From positions 1 through 64,000 of the forward strand of contig NZ_BLAY01000010.1 of assembly GCF_020521235.1 (NCBI RefSeq): 64,000 nt of DNA, written 5' to 3'. Numbering within the stretch: position 1 is the first letter of the stretch; each line of letters opens with the position of its first letter. The DNA comes from Microseira wollei NIES-4236. GTDB lineage: Bacteria > Cyanobacteriota > Cyanobacteriia > Cyanobacteriales > Aerosakkonemataceae. The notes under the pieces were generated by a model that was not told the origin of the DNA, made no database searches, and saw only the letters and a list, made by a program, of their open reading frames with translations. Positions 25,858 through 35,004 of the stretch are shown in pieces. The translations under genes were made by a program, and so were the position numbers.

Positions 25858-27594
25858 ATGTACCCACCCGAACGCAATTCAAAAATTAAATTTCGCTCCC
25901 AATGGGATTTAGGAGATCTGACTTTACTGTTGGCGTTGCTAGTAGTTATTTTTGGAATTATTCGCACGGCTTCTAAGTTTAGCGGTGCTTACCATGCCAA
26001 TTTGGAAATTTCAACCAGCTTAACAGTTTTACCCGGATATACGGCTCAAACTCTATTGAGGATGGTGGCTGCTTATTTTTTATCTTTAATATTTACCTTA
26101 ATTTACGCTTATACCGCCTATCGCTCTAAATTGGCTGCAAAGATTTTACTGCCTTTATTGGATATTTTGCAATCAATTCCGGTATTATCGTTTTTACCGG
26201 GAGTGGTTCTGGCTTTAATTGCCCTATTTCCAGGACAGCGGATCGGGGTAGAATTGGCAGCGATTTTGCTAATTTTTACCGGCATGACTTGGAATATGAC
26301 ATTTAGTTTTTACCAATCTTTGATTACCATACCCAAAGAATTGCAAGAAGCGGCGCGGGTATATCGCCTCAATTTATGGCAACAATTTTGGACTTTAGAA
26401 TTACCCGCTGGCGCAATTGGTTTGGTCTGGAATAGCGTCATGTCCGTAGCGGGGGGATGGTTTTTTTTGATAGCAATTGAATCGTTTACCTTAGGAGAAC
26501 GCAGCTTTAAATTACCAGGTTTGGGGTCGTATTTAGCCACCGCAGCAGAGCGAGGAAATTTGGGAGCGCTCGCTGGCGGTATAGCTGTTTTAATCGCCGT
26601 CATTATCGGGATTGATTTCTTTATTTGGCGTCCCTTAATTGCTTGGGCAGAAAAGTTTAAATACGAAACCGTAGAAGCGCAAAACTCCCCCCAATCATTT
26701 GTATTAGATTTCTTACGTCGCTCCCCCACTTTACGGCTATTTAGAAATCAAGTATGGTCGCCAGTGGGAGAAAGTTTCGCTCTCGGTTTAACCAGAACAT
26801 TCCCTAGATATTCCCAACCGAGAAATCTAGAAGAAAATTATCAATTAATCAAGTGGTTAAATTGGCTATTTATCAGCGGATTTGCTTGGCTCGTTTTGTG
26901 GGGGACTTGGGAAGCAGCTATGCTATTGCAAAAGCTAACTTTATCCGATTGGCAGCGCGTAATTACGGGAGCAATTTTTACAGCCTTGCGGGTAATTGCT
27001 GCTTTAATATTATCGCTGTTGTGGACGGTTCCCGTAGGCGTGGCAATTGGTCGAAATCCTCGGTTAGCTCAGATTTTACAACCCATTGTTCAAATTGCAG
27101 CATCCGTCCCTGCCACGGCTTTATTTCCTGTTATGTTGCTATTTTTAGCGCGTCTGGGCGGAGGATTGCAAATCGGATCTGTCGCACTGATGATGTTAGG
27201 AACCATGTGGTATATTCTGTTTAATGTCATTGCCGGCTCCCAGTCGATTCCATCAGAATTATTTGAAGCGGCTGCAGTATATAAACTATCGTTAATAGAA
27301 CGCTGGAAAACCTTAATTATACCGGGAATTTTTCCCTATCTGGTAACGGGAATCATTACGGCGGTGGGCGGTGCTTGGAATGCTAGTATTGTCAGCGAGT
27401 ACGTGCAATTCCAAGGGAAGACCCTGACTACGGCGGGTTTGGGAGAAACAATTTCAACTGCGACGGAAACGGGGAATTTCTCTTTACTATTAGCGGCGAC
27501 GGCGGTAATGTCTGCCTTAGTAGTTCTGACAAATCGTTTAGTTTGGCGTCCGCTGTATAAATTGGCGCAAGACAAATATCAGCTACTGGCGTGA
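25858..27594 (+). CDS. fused double-domain ABC permease
   Basis: The 578-residue membrane protein contains two binding-protein-dependent transport (BPD_transp_1) domains in one chain (about 60-265 and 355-560). Each has an EAA loop for ATPase contact: ELQEAARVYRLNLWQQFWTL and ELFEAAAVYKLSLIERWKTL. About twelve transmembrane segments are expected. In NitT/TauT systems the permease is normally a single-domain homodimer, so this is a natural fusion of two. It partners with the preceding ATPase. No binding protein gene lies in the window. Confidence 0.88.
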   Translation: MYPPERNSKIKFRSQWDLGDLTLLLALLVVIFGIIRTASKFSGAYHANLEISTSLTVLPGYTAQTLLRMVAAYFLSLIFTLIYAYTAYRSKLAAKILLPLLDILQSIPVLSFLPGVVLALIALFPGQRIGVELAAILLIFTGMTWNMTFSFYQSLITIPKELQEAARVYRLNLWQQFWTLELPAGAIGLVWNSVMSVAGGWFFLIAIESFTLGERSFKLPGLGSYLATAAERGNLGALAGGIAVLIAVIIGIDFFIWRPLIAWAEKFKYETVEAQNSPQSFVLDFLRRSPTLRLFRNQVWSPVGESFALGLTRTFPRYSQPRNLEENYQLIKWLNWLFISGFAWLVLWGTWEAAMLLQKLTLSDWQRVITGAIFTALRVIAALILSLLWTVPVGVAIGRNPRLAQILQPIVQIAASVPATALFPVMLLFLARLGGGLQIGSVALMMLGTMWYILFNVIAGSQSIPSELFEAAAVYKLSLIERWKTLIIPGIFPYLVTGIITAVGGAWNASIVSEYVQFQGKTLTTAGLGETISTATETGNFSLLLAATAVMSALVVLTNRLVWRPLYKLAQDKYQLLA

Positions 27595-27836
27595 AACGGT
27601 AAGATCATGTCGCTTCGCAACGGTTGTGTAACTGCTAATAGCTAATCGCTAATGGCTGCTCTTGGAGGCAATTGACAAGCGAGCAATTAGCCAGCGAGCA
27701 ATTAGCTATTAGCCATCCATACACTACCGATACCTAAGGACATGATATAATTGGTAATTGGTAATAGATCTATCATAAAAATAAAGTCAAGGACAGGCAG
27801 GATGCCCACCCCACAAGAGTTGTGGCAAAAGTCTAA

Positions 27837-28054
27837 TAACTCAAGTTGCTAGTTAAATCGAGCCAAAGAAACTTTGGTGAGCGGAAAAATCGTGGGTTTG
27901 ACACTAAAGAAACTTTGGTGAGCGGAAAAATCGTGGGTTTGACAGGGAGAAATCGACGCAGAAACCCGGTTTCTGACTACTGACGGCAAAAACCTGTCAA
28001 TCCAATTACCAATTACCAATTACCAATTACCCATTACCAAGCAACTTGAGTTAA
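27837..28054. mobile_element. MITE-like element, CAAGTTGCTAG family, copy 2
   Basis: The 218-bp element runs from TAACTCAAGTTGCTAGTTA to AAGCAACTTGAGTTAA and is nearly the same length as the copy at 19582. Inside are two tandem copies of a 38-bp unit (about 27865-27941, AAAGAAACTTTGGTGAGCGG) and an AATTACC array. The rest of the 27595-28116 gap holds GCTAATG arrays only. Confidence 0.65.
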
Positions 28055-28116
28055 TATATCTTTCTCACCTGCTGACCTGCTATGATTCAAGCACGATAGC
28101 TTTTGCCAGTGTTGCA

Positions 28117-29931
28117 ATGTCGAACAAGCTTGACCGCCTGGAAATCGCAGAATTTGTATTCCTAGTAGGCTTAATTATTGGCTTGATAGTCGCGGCGATC
28201 GCTAAACAGGTCATCTACGCGATCGTACCGCTTTCGGTGTTGGTATGTCTCAACCTGATCAACCGTCGTCGCTTTCAACTACTGATGCAGCAGGAAACTA
28301 GCGCCATCGTTGAGCAAGTTGAGCGAGAAGTTTCAGACCAACTCAAATCTTTTGCCACTTACCACACCAGCATCACCCCATCTGGCGGCGCTAGCTGGGC
28401 GCCAGCACCAGACTATCTTGCCTCGTTAATTCAGAGTAATATAAAGCCAATTTATGAAGATATTGGTCAAGTTGAGCAGCAGTGCGCCAACTTGCACGAG
28501 TCTATAGCCAGTATCGCCAATTATCTCAACCGATCTTCCCTAACCACAAGGATAGAGGATTTAGAGCAAGGATTGGCACGTATATCGCGAGGACTTGCTG
28601 GTATTTCGGATCAAGTCGATAATGCGGTGCAACGTCAGATCGAGGATTTGAAACAGCAGGTGAAAGCAATTCAACGCAAAGCAGGAAGTAGGGATAGGGA
28701 TAGGGAAGAAAAACCCAGACCTAAAGTAGAGTATTTGGAGCGGGCGTTAGGACAGCTCTCCGATCATATTGCCGCAATTTCTCAGCAGGTGGAAGCATTG
28801 CAACGCCAAGCAGAAAGGATGGCGACGCCCCCACAATATGCTTCTGGTGGTGGAATGACAGGCGGGACGCCTGTGCCACAATATGCTTCTGGTGGAATGA
28901 CAGGCGGGACGCCTGTGCCACAATATGCTGTATCCTCCAGGGCATCTCAAAGCGAACCTCCGCAACAGACTTGGCGTTGCGTCCATACCCTACCGGCGCA
29001 TGGTGATTGGGTAAGCGATTTGGCAATTGCTAACGATGGACAAACGCTAATTAGCTGTAGTTTTGACCAAACAATTAAACTTTGGAATTTGAGAACTGGA
29101 CAGCTAATTCGCCCCTTGTGCGAAAGAGGGGGAGAGATATATGCGATCGCATTAGGACAAGATGACAAAACCCTTGTCAGCGGTAGTTCAGATCAAACAA
29201 TTAAGCTATGGGACCTCCAAAGCAGCAAATCAATTTATACTTTTTGGGAATATTCCGGATCGGTTCGCTCCGTTGCTATCAGTCCAATTTCCCCCAACTC
29301 ACACAACAAAGGATCGATTCTCGCTTCCGGTAATTTTGACCAAACTGTTAAACTATGGCATTTAGAAACCAGAGAATTAATTGAAACTTTAGAAGGACAT
29401 GCGGGGGCGGTAGGCGCAGTTGCTTTTAGTTTGATCCCCCCTAACCCCCCTTCCCAAGGGGGGTTAGGGGGGATCTCCCAAGGGGGGTTAGGGGGGATCC
29501 TTGCTTCTGGTAGTGCTGATGGAACGATTAAAATTTGGGATTGGGAACGCAGAAATTTACTGCAAACCTTTAGCGGCGACTTGGGGGCGATCGGCGATCT
29601 CGCATTCTCTCCCAACGGGCAAATTCTCGCCTCCGGTAGCAGCGACAAAACCGTCAAGTTGTGGCATATTCCCACAGGAAACCGCATTGCGGTGCTAAAA
29701 GGGCATCAAGGTGCAGTAACTTCAATTGTTATTAGTCCAGATGGAGAAACACTCATTAGCGGTAGCGCCGACGGTACGATTCAGATTTGGCATTTAACAA
29801 CCAACAAACAACTGGGCATTTTGATAGCAGATACCCCAGAGTCGGTAATATCCCTTGCCCTGAGTCCCGATGGACAAATTCTTGTCAGCGGCAGTGCCTA
29901 CGGTACGATTAACATTTGGCGGCGAGATTGA
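28117..29931 (+). CDS. membrane-anchored coiled-coil WD40 protein
   Basis: The 604-residue protein starts with two transmembrane helices (EFVFLVGLIIGLIVAAIAK and VIYAIVPLSVLVCLNLI). A long coiled-coil region (about 70-235) follows, then a seven-bladed WD40 propeller (about 285-604) whose blades end in IKLWNL, IKLWDL, VKLWHL, IKIWDW, VKLWHI, IQIWHL and INIWRR. It is probably a scaffold for protein interactions at the membrane. Two genome repeats are inserted in frame, one in the linker before the propeller and one within blade four. No partner is evident nearby. Confidence 0.85.
   Translation: MSNKLDRLEIAEFVFLVGLIIGLIVAAIAKQVIYAIVPLSVLVCLNLINRRRFQLLMQQETSAIVEQVEREVSDQLKSFATYHTSITPSGGASWAPAPDYLASLIQSNIKPIYEDIGQVEQQCANLHESIASIANYLNRSSLTTRIEDLEQGLARISRGLAGISDQVDNAVQRQIEDLKQQVKAIQRKAGSRDRDREEKPRPKVEYLERALGQLSDHIAAISQQVEALQRQAERMATPPQYASGGGMTGGTPVPQYASGGMTGGTPVPQYAVSSRASQSEPPQQTWRCVHTLPAHGDWVSDLAIANDGQTLISCSFDQTIKLWNLRTGQLIRPLCERGGEIYAIALGQDDKTLVSGSSDQTIKLWDLQSSKSIYTFWEYSGSVRSVAISPISPNSHNKGSILASGNFDQTVKLWHLETRELIETLEGHAGAVGAVAFSLIPPNPPSQGGLGGISQGGLGGILASGSADGTIKIWDWERRNLLQTFSGDLGAIGDLAFSPNGQILASGSSDKTVKLWHIPTGNRIAVLKGHQGAVTSIVISPDGETLISGSADGTIQIWHLTTNKQLGILIADTPESVISLALSPDGQILVSGSAYGTINIWRRD
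28846..28927. repeat. tandem in-frame repeat GGCGGGACGCCTGTGCCACA
   Basis: Two tandem copies of a 39-bp unit containing GGCGGGACGCCTGTGCC encode the repeated peptide GGMTGGTPVPQYAS. The core motif is a common intergenic repeat type, here used as coding sequence. Confidence 0.7.
29438..29502. repeat. in-frame palindromic repeat CCCCCCTAACCCCCC
   Basis: GATCCCCCCTAACCCCCC followed by TTCCCAAGGGGGGTTAGGGG and a second GGGGGGTTAGGGGGGATC forms an inverted repeat. It encodes PPNPPSQGGLGGISQGGLGG inside a WD40 blade without a frameshift. Confidence 0.75.
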
Positions 29932-29941
29932 GCGGCGGATT

Positions 29942-30316
29942 TTAGATTTTATTTGGTTTTAGCCACCTAACTCGCCCTACTGCTGATAAATACAATGTTC
30001 TGAGTAGTCGCATCATACTTTCTCGATGCCCTAACGCCCAAATATTCAAGCACAAACATACACTTCCCAATGACAGCAAAATGTATGTAGGCGGCATGAC
30101 GACGCCGATGGCAAACCAAGTGTAGACGTGCAGTACCATTGCTAAAGCGCAGGTAATTGCCATTACCGTTGCGCGTTGCACCTGGTATTGAGGTCGATTC
30201 AATCCTACTAGAATCAGCGTTTGCAAGGTTGCGAGTAAGTTAGCTGGTACTAAAAACCCACAAATGGCAAGGCAGTGGGTGCGCGAGAATTCAAATATGC
30301 TATTGAGGTCGATCAT
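29942..30316 (-). CDS. small integral membrane protein, unknown function
   Basis: ATG 30316 (MIDLNSIFEFSRTH) gives 124 residues with about three or four hydrophobic segments (HCLAICGFLVPANLLATLQT, TVMAITCALAMVLHVYTWFA, PTYILLSLGSVCLCLNIWAL). The frame continues further upstream, but that extension overlaps the next small gene in another phase and is not membrane-like, so the shorter start is chosen. I recognise no family. It lies 47 bases downstream of a 37-codon membrane peptide gene on the same strand, probably as one transcript. Confidence 0.55.
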   Translation of the reverse strand: MIDLNSIFEFSRTHCLAICGFLVPANLLATLQTLILVGLNRPQYQVQRATVMAITCALAMVLHVYTWFAIGVVMPPTYILLSLGSVCLCLNIWALGHRESMMRLLRTLYLSAVGRVRWLKPNKI

Positions 30317-30363
30317 GCAGTTTACTCTTGTTGGATTATTCGCGATCGCTCTTGGACTTGACT

Positions 30364-30477
30364 TTATTTGGTTTTTTTGGTCGTCCAAATATTGGTGAAC
30401 ATCATCAACACCCCGCTGATAAAAATAGCGCTCGCTAGACCGCCCGCTATCCAATTCATCAAATCTGCTGATTGCAT
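30364..30477 (-). CDS. 37-residue single-span membrane peptide
   Basis: A short frame from ATG 30477 to TAA encodes MQSADLMNWIAGG, a hydrophobic segment (LASAIFISGVLMMF) and a basic tail ending KKTK. This has the form of a small membrane subunit or regulator with a positive C-terminus. It precedes another membrane protein gene by 47 bases. No ribosome-binding site is strong, and I cannot match it to a known photosystem, NDH or cytochrome small subunit. Confidence 0.5.
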   Translation of the reverse strand: MQSADLMNWIAGGLASAIFISGVLMMFTNIWTTKKTK

Positions 30478-30799
30478 TCTTTTATTTTTCAGTTATTTAC
30501 CTTGATTTTACCTTTATTATCTTATCTCATATTGCCTATTCTAAAACTGCTTATTATTTACATTTTTATGATATTTTAAACAAATTCCCCCAGCAGCTAA
30601 GCGCCTGGCATGAGCGGATAAAATTTAATTTTTAATTACACTATTATAACACTCGTTGCGCTGCCCATAGTAGGGGCGGGTTTGACCAACCAATTCGCGC
30701 AAACACCAAAGTTTCTCTGAAAAATCGTTGAGCAAGGAAAGAGAGCTTGGTCGAAACAAAGGTGATGGCATTGTTAAAGTAGCCCCTACTAATTGTTTT
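30478..30799. other. intergenic region with degenerate repeats
   Basis: No gene is supported. It holds a copy of GTAGGGGCGGGTTTGACCAA (about 30671) and its partner AGTAGCCCCTACTAA (30780-30793), bounding a segment with CACCAAAGTTTCTCTGAAAA, a motif also found at 50215. Confidence 0.5.
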
Positions 30800-31054
30800 T
30801 TAAAGCTCGGATGGGGTATCGGGAGCAATTTCAATTCCCCCGTAGTTTATCATCATTTGCTGGTCGGTAATCAAGTCGCCCAGTTCGTTATATTTTACGC
30901 CAATACGATCGCAAGCTTGTTTGAGTTCTAGCTCAAAGGTATTGATATCCTTGCCGTAGCCACACAGATAGGCAGCGGTTTCAATTCCTTCTTTAGCATT
31001 GGCTTTGGCGCAATCTATTAAATCGGTGTCGTGTAAAGGTGTAGGTGATGCCAT
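30800..31054 (-). CDS. conserved cyanobacterial hypothetical protein
   Basis: The 84-residue soluble protein contains LIDCAKANAKEGIETAAYLC and FELELKQACDRIGVKYNELGDLI. I recognise this as a small conserved cyanobacterial family without an assigned function. There is no signal peptide or membrane segment. It is isolated, with repeats on both sides. Confidence 0.6.
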   Translation of the reverse strand: MASPTPLHDTDLIDCAKANAKEGIETAAYLCGYGKDINTFELELKQACDRIGVKYNELGDLITDQQMMINYGGIEIAPDTPSEL

Positions 31055-31490
31055 AATTAGTTGTTTGTTGTGTTATATCATGTCCGCCTGATTACTATCA
31101 ATATCTGCTAATTGCTAATTGCTAATTGCTTTTTTACTATTAACCATTAGCCAGCCCAGACTATAATCAGAGGATGTGATATTATGGTTTAGTTATTAGC
31201 AATCTGAATAATGGGTTAATTTAACAACAAGTTCTTAGCAAGAGCATCTCTCTTAGGAAAGGGTTTATAGCATTTTCGGTTCATGGGTAGGGACACGGCA
31301 TCTTTTAGGTTATCGGACGCGCCTGATAGATTAGACCTCTGGCAAAAATATTTGAGGCGGGCGGGACGCCCACCCCACAAGAATTTTTCTGGTTTTGTGG
31401 GGTGGGCGTCCCGCCCGCGCTTCAAATCTTCTGAAAAGGACTTTTGCCAGAGGTCTATTGATATGGCGTCCCTACTACTTTTGCCGTGCA
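31055..31490. other. intergenic region with repeat element
   Basis: It holds a GCTAATT array (about 31109-31129) and the hairpin element described at 31332-31457, itself nested between GTAGGGACACGGCAT and a degenerate inverse near 31465-31490. No gene is seen. Short open frames here arise from the repeat. Confidence 0.55.
31332..31457. mobile_element. 126-bp hairpin element
   Basis: Outer inverted repeats TAGACCTCTGGCAAAA (31332-31347) and TTTTGCCAGAGGTCTA (31442-31457) enclose a second stem, GGGCGGGACGCCCACCCCAC and its inverse (31395-31418). The whole can fold into one long hairpin. Confidence 0.7.
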
Positions 31491-32681
31491 TTATCGATGA
31501 CCGTAAGTTTCTTGCCAATACTTATATGCAGCATAAGCTAAAGTAACGACGCCGGTGACGATGGCAGATTCATCGACTTCAAATTGGGGATGGTGTAAGG
31601 GGTAATTGGGTTGCTCGGCGCGTCCGACGCCGAGGCGAAACATCGAACCGGGGGCGTAATCTAAATAGCAGGAAAAGTCTTCAGCGCCGAGGGAAGGTTC
31701 GGTGATAATTTGAACGCGATCGCTTCCCCATGCTTCCCGCGCCGCTTCTTCCAATAGTTGCGTCAGTGCGGGATTATTTTGCACTGAAGGCACTCCCCGC
31801 TTATAGTTAAATTCGTAGCGGGCGCCGTAAGTTTTACAGATATTAGCGACAATTTGTTCGATCCATTGGGGTAAAGCGGCGCGGGTTTCTGGGTGAAGCG
31901 ATCGCACCGTTCCCAATAACTTTACTTGATCCGCAATCACGTTGGGCGCTCGTCCTCCCGCAATTGTACCAATCGTCAATACCACCGGACGCAGGGGATT
32001 TTGCGTGCGACTGATCGCTTGCTGAAGCGCCGTAATTACCTGCGCCGCAATCCAAATCGCATCAATCGCTTCGTGGGGACGCGCCCCGTGACCCGATTCC
32101 CCGATAATAATAATTTCTAACTCATCTGCCGCAGCGGTTAAAGCACCGTACCGAATCCCCACCGAACCCCCTGGAATCGAAGGAAAAACGTGCAACGATA
32201 AAATCCCCGTCACATTTTCCATCGCCCCATCAGCGACCATCCAACTTGCGCCTTGAGCAATTTCTTCAGCGGGTTGAAAAATAAAACGCACAGAACCCGG
32301 CAATTGTTCTCCCAACTCAGCCAAAACCATTGCCGTGCCTAAACCAACTGTGGTATGGACATCGTGACCGCAGGCGTGCATCACTCCAGATTCGCGGGAA
32401 GCATATTCTAAATTTGTGCGTTCGATAATCGGCAAAGCATCCATATCCGTCCGTATCGCTAGCAGTCTATCATCGCTACCTGCCCCATTCAGGTGGGCGA
32501 TGACGCCGGTTTTACCAACTTGTTCGCGCACCTGAAGACCGTAGGAAGACAAAACACCAGCGACGTAAGCTGAAGTTTGGTATTCTTGACCGCTTAATTC
32601 TGGATGCGCGTGGATGTGGCGGCGAATTTCAATCAAGCGAGGTGCGAGTTTGGTGGCTAAGTGTTTAATCCGGGTAAGCAT
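31491..32681 (-). CDS. M20 family amidohydrolase/peptidase
   Basis: The 396-residue protein is a dizinc M20 (M20D-like) hydrolase acting on N-acyl or amidated amino acids, such as IAA-amino acid hydrolases and N-acyl-L-amino acid amidohydrolases. It starts with RRHIHAHPELSGQEYQT. Metal-ligand motifs are HACGHDVHTT (about 104-113), QPAEEIAQGA (catalytic Glu) and GAEDFSCYLD near the C-terminus, and GHGARPH lies in the dimerisation region. It is intact and of normal length. The exact substrate cannot be set from sequence. Confidence 0.9.
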   Translation of the reverse strand: MLTRIKHLATKLAPRLIEIRRHIHAHPELSGQEYQTSAYVAGVLSSYGLQVREQVGKTGVIAHLNGAGSDDRLLAIRTDMDALPIIERTNLEYASRESGVMHACGHDVHTTVGLGTAMVLAELGEQLPGSVRFIFQPAEEIAQGASWMVADGAMENVTGILSLHVFPSIPGGSVGIRYGALTAAADELEIIIIGESGHGARPHEAIDAIWIAAQVITALQQAISRTQNPLRPVVLTIGTIAGGRAPNVIADQVKLLGTVRSLHPETRAALPQWIEQIVANICKTYGARYEFNYKRGVPSVQNNPALTQLLEEAAREAWGSDRVQIITEPSLGAEDFSCYLDYAPGSMFRLGVGRAEQPNYPLHHPQFEVDESAIVTGVVTLAYAAYKYWQETYGHR

Positions 32682-32746
32682 GGATGAATTGGTTGATGCG
32701 GCTTTTTATCATGATAGGGGTTGTTACAAACGTTGAAGTGGAAGCG

Positions 32747-32841
32747 ATCGCAACAGAAACCCGGTTTTTCCAAAAAACTGGGTTTCTGCGTCTATCAACA
32801 GAAACCCGGTTTCTCGCAGAAAGATTTCTGGGTTTCTTCAT
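32747..32841. repeat. AGAAACCCGGTTTCT palindrome cluster
   Basis: Three or four GAAACCCGGTTT / AAACTGGGTTTCT motifs occur within 95 bases between the amidohydrolase start and the RTX gene's stop. The same motif recurs throughout the window. Confidence 0.65.
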
Positions 32842-32853
32842 CCCTAGCGTGAC

Positions 32854-34698
32854 TTACTTAAAGCCTTTGGATTTTGCCTTGAACGAACCGGATTTTAGCT
32901 TGCCGCTAAACTTCTTAAGCGCTCCAGTACTCGCACCCTTGATCTTACCCAGGTCAACCAGAGTTGAACTGTTAATTGAACCAGGAAGATTACCCAAACC
33001 AACCGAAATATTATTAGCCGTCAGGGCAGAATTACCAAAGACAGCGATGCGGAACTGCTGAGACAGCGCGATGACGTTGTAAGTTACACCCGTACTCGTC
33101 GTACCCGTAGTCACCGACTTAAGTACGTCATTGGCGTTACCAAAACCAAAATCGCCAGCTATCTGTAGCTTGTCTTCCGACGCATTGAAATCGTAAATCA
33201 CATCATAGCCAGATTTTGCCCCGCCGCCTGTCACGGTGTCGCCAGCTTTGCCAGATCCTAGCGCTATAGAATCTACGACGAATATATCCTTACCAGCGCC
33301 GCCGACGAGGGTATCTTTCCCTGCACCTCCATACATGTAGTCGTCCCCGTCGCCGCCGAACAGCAAGTCCTCGCCTTCGCCGCCAAACAGACTATCGTTA
33401 CCTTCACCACCCGCAATGATATCTTTACCTGGCCCGCCCACGAGGATGTCATTCGCTTCGCCGCCGTAAAGAAAGTCATTGCCTTCGCTGCCAAGGCAGA
33501 GGTCGTCACCTGCTTCGCCGATGATGATGTCGTCACCGGCACCGCCTTCAACAACGTCTTCCCCGGTGCCGCCGAACACTAAATCGTTGCCGTCATCACC
33601 CTTGACGAGATCGTCACCACCATCGCCGAATACGTAGTCATTTCCGGCACCACCTTTGAGGATGTCATCTCCCTTACTGCCGGAGATGATATCCATGCCA
33701 GCTTTGCCATCAAAGAAATCGGCGATCGCAGTACCTAAAAGCAAATCATCTTTGTTGGTGCCGAAGGATTCCGTAGTGGCGATGAAACCTTGCTCTTTTC
33801 CTTTTGCAAGGTATTGCTCGAAGGCGCTGCTATAGGCACCGCCGGTAATTTCGTCTTTGGCCTCCAGATTGAGGGCAAGATAGAATTTGGTGTCAAACTT
33901 AGAACTGGGATTGCGACCTTCTCCAGCGCCATATAAAATGAAGTGTTCTGCGGCACTTTTTTGGGTTCCCTTTTCGATTGCCGCTTTTACATCCTGATTG
34001 ACGTTGAGATATTCGGTTTCATCGTACAGGGGGTTGAATCCACGACCTTTTTCATAAATTCCATACTCGAGGAAGTGTTCGTAAGCGCTGCCAATTTTCC
34101 CCTCTTCAATTGCCTTCGCGACGTCTTTGTTTCGCTCTAAGTAAAATTCTTTATCGAATATGGCGGTGGGAATATCCCCCGCTCCTGCACCCTTTGTAAC
34201 GAAGTATTCTAATGAAGTGTTGACTTGCCCGTTCGAGATCGCTTGCTGCACCTCTTTAGTCTGGGCATAGAATTTGTTATCGTACAGCGTGCTGATTTGG
34301 CGACCTTCTTTGGAGCCAAACATCAGCGCGTGTTCCAGCGCACCTGTTTTACCATTAGCAACAGCCTTACCTACATCTTCGTATCTTGCTAGATAGCTGC
34401 CAGCATTGAAGAAATCCCGGTTACCGCTACGACCTTCTCGGTCGCCCCATGAGAGGTAGTGGTCGATCGCAGTGAATTTACCACCGCTTTTTTGCACTGC
34501 CTCAAAAACATCCTTGTTTTCGTTCAAGTATTGGTTGGCATCAAAAGCAATACTGGGGTTGCGGTTCTCGTATTTACCAACTTTCTCGTAGTGTTCCCTG
34601 CCGCTTTTGAATTTGCCTTCTTTGACTGCCTTCGCAACGTCATCGTTTCCCTTGATGTAAAACTGTTCGTCGAAGCAGGTGTCTAAATTCAAAGTCAT
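32854..34698 (-). CDS. RTX calcium-binding protein with N-terminal 55-residue repeats
   Basis: The 614-residue protein has two parts. Residues 1-310 are about six imperfect repeats of the form F-D-x-x-F-Y-L-x-N-x-D-V-x-x-A-x-x-x-G, ending in EHF-x-x-x-G-x-x-EGR. Residues about 320-470 are RTX nonapeptides (GGAGNDYVFGDGGDDLV, GGEGNDSLFGGEGEDLL) that form a calcium-loaded beta-roll. There is no N-terminal signal peptide, as expected for type I secretion with a C-terminal signal, so an extracellular or surface location is inferred. The C-terminus is Gly/Lys/Ser-rich. No secretion genes lie nearby. Confidence 0.85.
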   Translation of the reverse strand: MTLNLDTCFDEQFYIKGNDDVAKAVKEGKFKSGREHYEKVGKYENRNPSIAFDANQYLNENKDVFEAVQKSGGKFTAIDHYLSWGDREGRSGNRDFFNAGSYLARYEDVGKAVANGKTGALEHALMFGSKEGRQISTLYDNKFYAQTKEVQQAISNGQVNTSLEYFVTKGAGAGDIPTAIFDKEFYLERNKDVAKAIEEGKIGSAYEHFLEYGIYEKGRGFNPLYDETEYLNVNQDVKAAIEKGTQKSAAEHFILYGAGEGRNPSSKFDTKFYLALNLEAKDEITGGAYSSAFEQYLAKGKEQGFIATTESFGTNKDDLLLGTAIADFFDGKAGMDIISGSKGDDILKGGAGNDYVFGDGGDDLVKGDDGNDLVFGGTGEDVVEGGAGDDIIIGEAGDDLCLGSEGNDFLYGGEANDILVGGPGKDIIAGGEGNDSLFGGEGEDLLFGGDGDDYMYGGAGKDTLVGGAGKDIFVVDSIALGSGKAGDTVTGGGAKSGYDVIYDFNASEDKLQIAGDFGFGNANDVLKSVTTGTTSTGVTYNVIALSQQFRIAVFGNSALTANNISVGLGNLPGSINSSTLVDLGKIKGASTGALKKFSGKLKSGSFKAKSKGFK

Positions 34699-35004
34699 GC
34701 AATCTATCTCCTGAAATGGGTCAATAACTCGTGTATCTCTGATCTAGAAAAGAGACAGGGTAAATACCTTTGGCCTTTTGACGGTATTTTTTCAGACGTG
34801 GTTCCCGACAAAAATTATTAATTTTTATGCCGGATGGGAACTTTTATGCTTTGATGGACAATCATACCAGCCATTACTCAAATTTTGAATCTGACCGGAA
34901 TATACGCAAGATAGCAGTATATAGAGTGACGGAAAACCGAATTTATACCGAAATATAGACGCTCGGTTTGACATCAAAGCTAGTAAATTTCTTTACCTCT
35001 CCCT
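34699..35004. other. divergent promoter region of RTX and kinase genes
   Basis: This 306-base region between two divergent genes is AT-rich and has no repeats of the window's main families. A short AATACC / GGTATT hairpin followed by a T-run lies at about 34764-34792. Promoters in both directions are expected, but I cannot place them with confidence. Confidence 0.4.

Noticed and set aside
29317-30454. Upstream extension of the small membrane protein to 170 residues
   Set aside because: The extension overlaps the 37-residue membrane peptide gene in another phase and is hydrophilic and unlike the rest of the protein.
31216-31546. Two short overlapping proteins in the 31.2-31.5 kb gap
   Set aside because: Both translate the two strands of the same long hairpin element, so they are by-products of the inverted repeat.
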